NCBI GenBank assembly: GCA_027044005.1
Contig: JALUDK010000273.1
Span: 1-9,558 of the forward strand
Origin: Acidilobaceae archaeon
Lineage (GTDB): Archaea; Thermoproteota; Thermoprotei_A; Sulfolobales; Acidilobaceae
Length of the DNA: 9,558 bases
Direction of reading: 5' to 3'
Both the position numbers and the translations under genes were made by a program. Positions 1 to 4,647 of this stretch are shown here, piece after piece (the first letter of the stretch is position 1; every line of letters begins with the position of its first letter). The notes beneath the pieces were generated by a model. It did not search any database and had not been told where the DNA came from. It saw nothing but the letters and a program-made list of their open reading frames with translations.

Positions 1-718
1 CCGCCCTTGCTTGTATTGCCAGGACCTCTATCCCCGAGGCGTCCTCGAGGTACCTTACATGGCTCTGGGGGAGGCCCATCGCTACTATGAGGCTTGATCC
101 TATCGAGGATGCGAGGGCTGCCTTGAGCTCTAGCCCGTCCCAGGGGGTTACCCAGCCGTCGGTATCTACTATAGTCCATCCTGGCCTCCTTGATAGCCTT
201 GAGGAGCATAGTAGGTACCTTGCCTCTGCCCTGGCCGGGGTGAATGAGCCTACGAAGCATGACGCCTCCACGTCGAATGCTGCGCCTGGGAGTGCTATGC
301 CGTTGAGGGGCTTGGCTAGGGCTATGAAGCCTGGGCAGTATACCTCGTTCTGGCCTACATCGGTGGTCATCAGCCTTGCATCCCTGGAGCTGGAGGCTAG
401 GTTGAGTGCCCATGCAGCCAGGGTACTCTTACCCACATCTGTTGGCCCTATTATGACCGGGTTCTTTGAGTCCTTGACCTGCCTGGCTACTTCCTCATAC
501 TCCTCATACTCCTCGGGATGTGTCTGGGTGATCCTCTCAGGCCCGGGGGCCACGTCGACTAGTGCACCGGGTGTTGAGGCTAGGTATGTCCTCCCTACTG
601 GCACTGTTATGGTTATGCCCTCTCCTAGCGTGGCTCCTAGTAGCTTTACCGTCCCCTCTACTATCCTTAGGCTTGCGGGGCCTGTTACCTTGAATGCCCC
701 CTCGACCCTGTGCGGCAC
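1..718 (-). CDS. Clp1/Grc3-type polynucleotide kinase (partial, C-terminus outside window)
   Basis: Probable polynucleotide 5'-hydroxyl kinase of the Clp1/Grc3 family, which transfers the gamma-phosphate of NTP to the 5'-OH of RNA or DNA. From the GTG at 718 I read 239 residues with no stop before the window edge. Residues 1-60 are rich in beta-type, Val/Gly-containing segments, as in the N-terminal beta-sandwich of the family. Then come Walker A GPTDVGKS (91-98), the family-typical DVGQ (120-123) followed by PG, FVGS-x-TP (about 156-161), and a Walker B-like strand TIVDTDGWV (182-190). The combination of P-loop, DVGQ and TDGW is characteristic of this family. GTG 718 is chosen because an in-frame stop (that of the upstream gene) lies 15 nt before it and a GGTGA site sits 7 nt upstream. 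It is cotranscribed behind an ArsR-like regulator. An acidic EEYEEYEE stretch (69-76) precedes the P-loop. The family assignment is secure; the natural substrate (RNA maturation or repair) is not shown. Confidence 0.85.
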   Translation of the reverse strand, partial: MPHRVEGAFKVTGPASLRIVEGTVKLLGATLGEGITITVPVGRTYLASTPGALVDVAPGPERITQTHPEEYEEYEEVARQVKDSKNPVIIGPTDVGKSTLAAWALNLASSSRDARLMTTDVGQNEVYCPGFIALAKPLNGIALPGAAFDVEASCFVGSFTPARAEARYLLCSSRLSRRPGWTIVDTDGWVTPWDGLELKAALASSIGSSLIVAMGLPQSHVRYLEDASGIEVLAIQARA

Positions 719-725
719 CTCCTCG

Positions 726-730
726 TCACC
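726..730 (-). promoter_or_regulatory. Ribosome-binding site of the Clp1-like kinase
   Basis: GGTGA on the minus strand, 7 nt before the GTG at 718 and just after the stop of the upstream regulator gene. It matches the archaeal 16S 3'-end consensus and selects GTG 718 as the start. The GAGGAG that touches the GTG is too close to serve. Confidence 0.6.
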
Positions 731-733
731 GGT

Positions 734-1057
734 TTACTTGATGACCATCACTATCTTGTCTACGTTCAGCTCTACAATCTTCTTTATACCCCTCTGACCT
801 GGCTTATACGTTGACTTGATTATGTTGACTGACTCCAGCCTGCGGATCTGGCTACTAACGTTCGCCTTGCTCTGGCCTATAGCCTCTGCTATGTCGTCCA
901 GGTCCATGGGGCCTGCCGCCAGCATCTCGAGTATCCTCGCCCTGGTATCGTTTGCTAGTGCATTTGCAACCTTAGCTATGTGCCTGGCTCCAACCACGTA
1001 TAGGGTCCTGTCCTTCTCGTATATCCCCTCCTTCTCTGGCACCGTCTTAGAGGGCAT
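734..1057 (-). CDS. ArsR-like winged helix-turn-helix regulator
   Basis: Small DNA-binding transcription regulator, 107 residues from the ATG at 1057. Residues 25-95 form an ArsR-type winged helix: a helix with ANALANDTRARILEML (31-46), a DLDDIAEAIGQ helix (52-62), the recognition helix SKANVSSQIRRLE (63-75), then a basic wing ending in KPGQRGIKK (85-93). No cysteine cluster or other metal-binding signature is visible, so metal sensing should not be assumed. The frame is open back to a TTG at 1090. ATG 1057 is preferred because GGTGGTG lies 6 nt before it and the likely transcription start is near 1090, which leaves no leader for the TTG. The gene heads an operon with the Clp1-like kinase (15-nt gap) and faces the AAA+/VWA operon. 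A palindrome in its own promoter suggests autoregulation (inference). The ligand and regulon are unknown. Confidence 0.85.
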   Translation of the reverse strand: MPSKTVPEKEGIYEKDRTLYVVGARHIAKVANALANDTRARILEMLAAGPMDLDDIAEAIGQSKANVSSQIRRLESVNIIKSTYKPGQRGIKKIVELNVDKIVMVIK

Positions 1058-1063
1058 AAGGTG

Positions 1064-1070
1064 CACCACC
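1064..1070 (-). promoter_or_regulatory. Ribosome-binding site of the ArsR-like regulator
   Basis: GGTGGTG on the minus strand, 6 nt before the ATG at 1057. It decides for ATG 1057 over the upstream in-frame TTG at 1090. Confidence 0.6.
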
Positions 1071-1092
1071 TGTACACACTGTGCTACCAAGG

Positions 1093-1101
1093 CCTAATAG
1101 G
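1093..1101 (+). repeat. CCTAATAGG palindrome, candidate operator
   Basis: A perfect odd-length palindrome (CCTA-A-TAGG) between the TATA box of the regulator gene and its predicted transcription start near 1090, a classic place for a repressor site. CCTAATA recurs at 1134-1140 and 1155-1161. A role as the ArsR-like protein's own operator is inference from position. Confidence 0.45.
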
Positions 1102-1110
1102 TTAACAATG

Positions 1111-1120
1111 TTTATATAAG
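1111..1120 (-). promoter_or_regulatory. TATA box of the regulator/kinase operon
   Basis: On the minus strand this reads CTTATATAAA, preceded by purine-rich GAGAAA that would serve as the BRE. Archaeal transcription starts about 25 nt downstream of the box centre, so here near 1090, which leaves a leader of about 33 nt to ATG 1057 carrying the GGTGGTG site. The core TTATATAA is self-complementary, so it could also direct plus-strand transcription starting near 1145, but the BRE side favours the minus strand. Confidence 0.65.
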
Positions 1121-1133
1121 TTTCTCACCTGTA

Positions 1134-1161
1134 CCTAATACGATCCACTTATAACCTAATA
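1134..1161 (+). repeat. Two direct CCTAATA repeats, 21 nt apart
   Basis: CCTAATA occurs at 1134-1140 and 1155-1161, each preceded by A. The offset of 21 nt is two helical turns. Together with the copy at 1093 (41 nt away, about four turns) all three would face the same side of the helix. They lie upstream of the minus-strand TATA box and between the divergent operons. A nine-base repeat CACCTGTAC also occurs at 1067-1075 and 1126-1134. Confidence 0.5.
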
Positions 1162-1173
1162 TGATATGTGGAT
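1143..1173. repeat. 31-bp imperfect dyad in the divergent region
   Basis: The arms ATCCACTTAT (1143-1152) and ATATGTGGAT (1164-1173) are inverted repeats with one mismatch, centred at position 1158. Counting inward, 11 of 15 base pairs match. The dyad encloses the third CCTAATA and the plus-strand TATA-like CTTATAA (1148-1154). A binding site for a dimeric regulator is the likeliest reading. Confidence 0.45.
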
Positions 1174-1220
1174 GCCAAACATCTAAGCCAGCCCCTAGCC
1201 GCTAGTGCACTGTACTGTCT

Positions 1221-1230
1221 AATACTTAAG
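1221..1230 (+). promoter_or_regulatory. Candidate TATA box for the AAA+/VWA operon
   Basis: AATACTTAAG lies where transcription would start near 1250, giving a leader of roughly 35 nt to the ATG at 1285. CTTATAA at 1148-1154 is an alternative with a leader near 110 nt. The sequence alone does not decide between them. The 1168-1284 stretch also stays open in the AAA+ frame, from a GTG at 1168. Confidence 0.35.
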
Positions 1231-1270
1231 TCCGCTCGATCGATTAGACTTACTGGGCACCGGCCGGGAA

Positions 1271-1275
1271 GGGTG
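1271..1275 (+). promoter_or_regulatory. Ribosome-binding site of the AAA+ ATPase gene
   Basis: GGGTG, 9 nt before ATG 1285. No comparable site precedes the GTG at 1168, which supports the shorter protein. Confidence 0.45.
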
Positions 1276-1284
1276 TGTGGTCCT

Positions 1285-2424
1285 ATGGATATAACCACTG
1301 CATCCAAGCTCACCAACGCCTTCCTCAGGGAGCTAGAGGCACCCTTCATCGGGAGGCACGAGGAGGCTATGGTTATCACGCTAGCACTCATGACGGGGGA
1401 GCACGCGATACTGATAGGGGAGCCTGGAACCGCTAAGAGCGCCCTGGTAAGGAGGGCCTCCGACCTGCTGAGGGCCCGCTTCTTCAAGTACCTCCTGACT
1501 AAGTACACCGAGCCGGGGGAGCTATTCGGCCCCCTAGACATAAGGGGGCTCAGGGAGGGCTACTACAGGAGAGTCACACGGGGGAAGCTACCCGAGGCTG
1601 ATATAGCCTTCCTAGACGAGGTCTTCAACGCCAACAGCGCGGTCCTAAACTCCCTCCTAAGCATAATGCAGGAGAGGATACTTTACGACGGCTACATGGA
1701 GATCCGGGTCCCCCTATGGAGCATGATCGGGGCCTCAAACAAGACCCCAGACGAGGTCGAGTTGGAGGCGCTCTACGACAGGTTCCTCTTCCGCCACCAC
1801 GTTAAACCGCTAGACGTTGAATACTGGGACAAGCTACTGGACGCGACGTGGATAATAGAGAGGGGAGAGCACCCACCCCCGGAACCCGTCATGGGCATAG
1901 AGGACCTCAAGGGCATAGTCAAGGCTGTTCTAAGCGTGGACCTAGCCAGGGTTAAGGCACCCCTGATCAAGCTATTCCTAGCCCTACAGGAGAAGGGGCT
2001 CCACCTAACCGACAGGAGGAAGGGGAAGATACTAAAGGCGGTGGCAGCCCACGCCGTGCTGAGCGGACGCTCCGTGGCTAATGAGAACGACTTGATCGTG
2101 CTTAAGTACACGGCCCCCAAGGACCTGGAGGACTTCGACAAGGTCTCGATCATCCTAATGGAGGAGCTCAGGACCAAGGATAGGGTGCTCAGGGAGCTAG
2201 ACGAGATAAGGGCTAACATAGAGGCAGCCAGGAGAGCTGTGGCCAGGCTCCAGTCCTTCGACCCCAAGCTGATAGACTACTATAGGAGCCTGAAGAGCGC
2301 CAGGAACAGGGTCACAAGCCTAGTCAAGGACTTCGAGGATCAGGAGGTAATCAAGGCCGCTGAGGAGATAATAGAGCTGATAGACGACATCATACAGGAT
2401 ATCATGGCGAAGCTAAACATGTAA
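1285..2424 (+). CDS. MoxR/RavA-type AAA+ ATPase
   Basis: AAA+ ATPase of the MoxR family, RavA-like branch; such proteins work as chaperones or assembly factors together with a von Willebrand factor A partner. From ATG 1285 it has 379 residues. Walker A GEPGTAKS is at 45-52, Walker B IAFLDE at 107-112, sensor 1 Asn in GASNKTP (about 152), and the arginine-finger segment ALYDRFLFR at 162-170, almost as in E. coli RavA. The sensor 2 region is at LTDRRKGK (241-248). The C-terminal 90 residues (290-379) are charged and helical and probably coiled coil, replacing the larger C-terminal region of RavA. The frame is open back to GTG 1168, which would add 39 residues. ATG 1285 is chosen because it has a GGGTG site, and Walker A about 45 residues from the start is normal for MoxR proteins. 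It is the first gene of a two-gene operon with the VWA gene 17 nt downstream. The substrate is unknown. Confidence 0.9.
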   Translation: MDITTASKLTNAFLRELEAPFIGRHEEAMVITLALMTGEHAILIGEPGTAKSALVRRASDLLRARFFKYLLTKYTEPGELFGPLDIRGLREGYYRRVTRGKLPEADIAFLDEVFNANSAVLNSLLSIMQERILYDGYMEIRVPLWSMIGASNKTPDEVELEALYDRFLFRHHVKPLDVEYWDKLLDATWIIERGEHPPPEPVMGIEDLKGIVKAVLSVDLARVKAPLIKLFLALQEKGLHLTDRRKGKILKAVAAHAVLSGRSVANENDLIVLKYTAPKDLEDFDKVSIILMEELRTKDRVLRELDEIRANIEAARRAVARLQSFDPKLIDYYRSLKSARNRVTSLVKDFEDQEVIKAAEEIIELIDDIIQDIMAKLNM

Positions 2425-2441
2425 AGGGAGGCAGGAAGGGG

Positions 2442-3776
2442 ATGACCCACAGCATAATAGCGGGCGTAGGGGAGATAGACGAGATAAGGATGTACAGGGC
2501 CCAGAAGATCATAAAGCTCGCATCAAGGATAAGCGGCGCCCAAGGCCTGGAGGACACCATAGCCCCCGAGCTGGCGGTTGACATATTCTACAGCTTCTAC
2601 CTCCCCCTACCCGTGCTGGCAGAGGATGCGGCAGAGCAGCTGGAGACCGGGGATCCTAGGGACGCACTCCGACTCTCAGTCGTAACCCAGCTCCTAGGCA
2701 ACATAAACCTGTGGAGGGTCAAGCCATACACTGTGACAGACTCCCTTGTAAGCACGGTAGCCGCTGCCAGCTTCGTGGAGAGGCTCTACAGGGCCCTACC
2801 CAAGGACTATACCCGGCAGAGGAGCAGTAGGCAGGGGAGGAGCGGCGGCCGGGGAATGGAGAGCATGGGAACCCGGGGGAGCGAGGACAAGATCAAGGAG
2901 GCGGTGGAGAAGGCTATGGAGGCTGCGGAGAGGGATAGCAGGACCGCCAAGAGCATAAAGCAGATGATAACGAAGGTGGGCGTTGGAAGGACCTCCGTGC
3001 TCGAGTTCGACGAGAGCGTAGAGGAGATACTGAGGCTCGCCAGGGAGACGGATGTGGAGAGGATACTAGAGAAGGTCGAGGGGATACGGGTAGCGTTCTC
3101 CAAGAGCAGGGCCGGGGACAGGTTCGTCAAGGGCTGGGTAGAGGGCGTGGAGTATGGTGGCGACCTTGAGAGGCTACACGACTCCCAGTTAGCCCTGCCG
3201 GAGGAGTACTTCTACTACTCCCTAGCCAACAACAAGCTACTCCTCTACAAGAAGGTCCTCCCTGCCTCCCGTGGCCCTATATACGTCCTCCTGGACAAGA
3301 GCGGCAGCATGGTTGGGACAAAGATCGACTGGGCCCGTGCTGTAGCTGTGGCGCTATTCAGGAAGGCCGTAGAGGATAACAGGCTATTCTACGCCCGGTT
3401 CTTCGACTCCGTCGCCTATCCCCCAATCACCCTGAGGCCTAGGAGCAGGGCGGGGGAGGTGGTGAAGCTCCTATCCTACCTGGCTAGGGTGAGGGCGGGA
3501 GGTGGCACTGATATAACCAGGGCCGCCGCGGCGGCGGTCGAGGATATACTCAGTGTCAGGCGTGCCCGGGAGATAAGCGACATAGTCCTGATAACCGATG
3601 GAGAAGACAGGCTGTCCTCCGACATACTCTCGAGGCTGATGAAGAAGGGGAACCTGAGGCTCCACACAGTCATGGTACAGGGCCACAACCCCTACCTTAA
3701 GAAGGCCTCCTACAGGTACCTCGTGGTCAAGAAGCTGGAGGAGAGCGACGCCCTTAGGGTTATGGACTTCAGCTAG
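2442..3776 (+). CDS. VWA-domain protein, ViaA-like partner of the AAA+ ATPase
   Basis: A 444-residue protein with a C-terminal von Willebrand factor A domain, the usual partner of MoxR/RavA ATPases. The metal-ion-dependent adhesion site is complete: DKSGS (285-289), Thr356 in GGGTD and Asp386 in ITDGED, so Mg-dependent ligand binding is expected. Residues 1-120 are mostly helical. Residues 123-146 are a Gly/Arg/Ser-rich, probably disordered linker. A long charged helical segment (about 147-250) leads to the VWA domain (about 278-440). Helical N-terminus plus C-terminal VWA is the ViaA layout. No signal peptide or membrane segment is seen, so it should be cytoplasmic. The ATG lies 17 nt after the ATPase stop, with GGGAGG 10 nt before it, so the two genes are surely cotranscribed. 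The stop TAG shares CTAG with the stop of the convergent TatD gene. An alanine run at about 361-365 comes from a GC-rich palindrome. The binding target is unknown. Confidence 0.88.
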   Translation: MTHSIIAGVGEIDEIRMYRAQKIIKLASRISGAQGLEDTIAPELAVDIFYSFYLPLPVLAEDAAEQLETGDPRDALRLSVVTQLLGNINLWRVKPYTVTDSLVSTVAAASFVERLYRALPKDYTRQRSSRQGRSGGRGMESMGTRGSEDKIKEAVEKAMEAAERDSRTAKSIKQMITKVGVGRTSVLEFDESVEEILRLARETDVERILEKVEGIRVAFSKSRAGDRFVKGWVEGVEYGGDLERLHDSQLALPEEYFYYSLANNKLLLYKKVLPASRGPIYVLLDKSGSMVGTKIDWARAVAVALFRKAVEDNRLFYARFFDSVAYPPITLRPRSRAGEVVKLLSYLARVRAGGGTDITRAAAAAVEDILSVRRAREISDIVLITDGEDRLSSDILSRLMKKGNLRLHTVMVQGHNPYLKKASYRYLVVKKLEESDALRVMDFS

Positions 3777-4642
3777 GGCGGCTCGACCCCGTACAGCCTT
3801 GCCACGTTATCAACGTTCACCCTGTAGAGGTACTCCTCCCCCACCAGGCCCTTACTATGGAGCCTATGGACCTCCTCCGCCATCTCCCAGGGGTAGACCA
3901 CTGCACCCGGCCTGGACGGGTCATCTATGTAGTCGCTCTCCAGTATGTAGAAGGGCTCCAGCTCCCTGAAGACGTGGGGCAGCAGCCTTTGCACCCCCGG
4001 TATTGTCACTGGGTATCCGAGCCTGCTTGCATAGGAGCCGGTGCCGGGCTTTGAATGGTGGAACACGACCCTGGCCCTAGCGTCTCCCAGCCCAATCCTC
4101 TTGGCCGCATCCTCGACCAGGTCCACCGTGATCCTCCCTACATGCTCCAGGTGCATGTGGACTATGCACCCATAATCCCTTGCATGCTCCAGGGCCCTCT
4201 CTAGTATGAGTTGGGCTATCACGGCCCTCTCGGCCCCGGTCTTGTAGTGCTGCCTCCCCACCTCTCCTATACCGTCAAGGATACCCTCCCTACAGAGGCC
4301 TGCGATGTGGTCTACAACGCTCCTGCCCAGCTCCAGCACCCTTGTAGGGTCCATCTTGTACCTGTCTATCAGCCTATCCACGTCGGCCGGGTGGAAGCCG
4401 GCCAGGCAGGCTACCCTGAGCCCGGCATCCTCGGCCTCCTTACACTCCCTCACAACTATCTCGATCATCCTCTCGTAAGACTCCAGCCCTGCCGGTTCTA
4501 TGCCATAGTTCCAGGGTGAGAGGGATAGTAGGGCCCAGAACCAGCCCCCGGCCTCCTTGAATCTCTCAGCTATCTTGGCAGCGCCTATCCCCCTTACCGG
4601 GTTGCTGTGTCCATGGCCGTCGGCTATTGGTATGGTCGCCAT
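3773..4642 (-). CDS. TatD-family metal-dependent hydrolase
   Basis: A 289-residue TIM-barrel amidohydrolase-type enzyme of the TatD family, known for metal-dependent DNase activity and, in one cyanobacterial branch, D-aminoacyl-tRNA deacylation. Putative metal ligands in order: the HxH pair in DGHGHSN (His10, His12), Glu127 in GEVGRQHY, the His162/His164 region in HMHLEH, His195-His196 in HHSKPG, and Asp237 in ESDYIDD followed by PSRPG. All expected positions are filled, so it should be active. There is no signal peptide. ATG 4642 lies 5 nt after the leuS stop, and its GGAGGT site (4657-4652) lies inside the last codons of leuS, so the genes are cotranscribed and probably translationally coupled. 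Its stop overlaps the VWA stop on the other strand. Whether it acts on DNA, tRNA or a small molecule cannot be told from the sequence. Confidence 0.85.
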   Translation of the reverse strand: MATIPIADGHGHSNPVRGIGAAKIAERFKEAGGWFWALLSLSPWNYGIEPAGLESYERMIEIVVRECKEAEDAGLRVACLAGFHPADVDRLIDRYKMDPTRVLELGRSVVDHIAGLCREGILDGIGEVGRQHYKTGAERAVIAQLILERALEHARDYGCIVHMHLEHVGRITVDLVEDAAKRIGLGDARARVVFHHSKPGTGSYASRLGYPVTIPGVQRLLPHVFRELEPFYILESDYIDDPSRPGAVVYPWEMAEEVHRLHSKGLVGEEYLYRVNVDNVARLYGVEPP

Positions 4643-4647
4643 TGCTA

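Noticed and set aside
491..516. Short tandem repeat of TCCTCATAC
   Set aside because: It only reflects the repeated Glu-Glu-Tyr codons of the Clp1-like kinase.
87..797. Long plus-strand open frame of 236 residues
   Set aside because: It is the antisense shadow of the Clp1-like kinase, whose minus-strand frame contains Walker A, DVGQ and TDGW. The plus-strand product is Ser/Leu-rich with no family motif, and it runs across two real genes.
3522..3535. Perfect 14-bp GC palindrome GCCGCCGCGGCGGC
   Set aside because: It encodes an alanine run in the VWA domain. A transcription or replication role is not needed to explain it.
3471..3688. Two overlapping minus-strand frames of about 70 residues opposite the VWA gene
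   Set aside because: They are antisense to the MIDAS-coding region, lack ribosome-binding sites and contain no recognisable motif.
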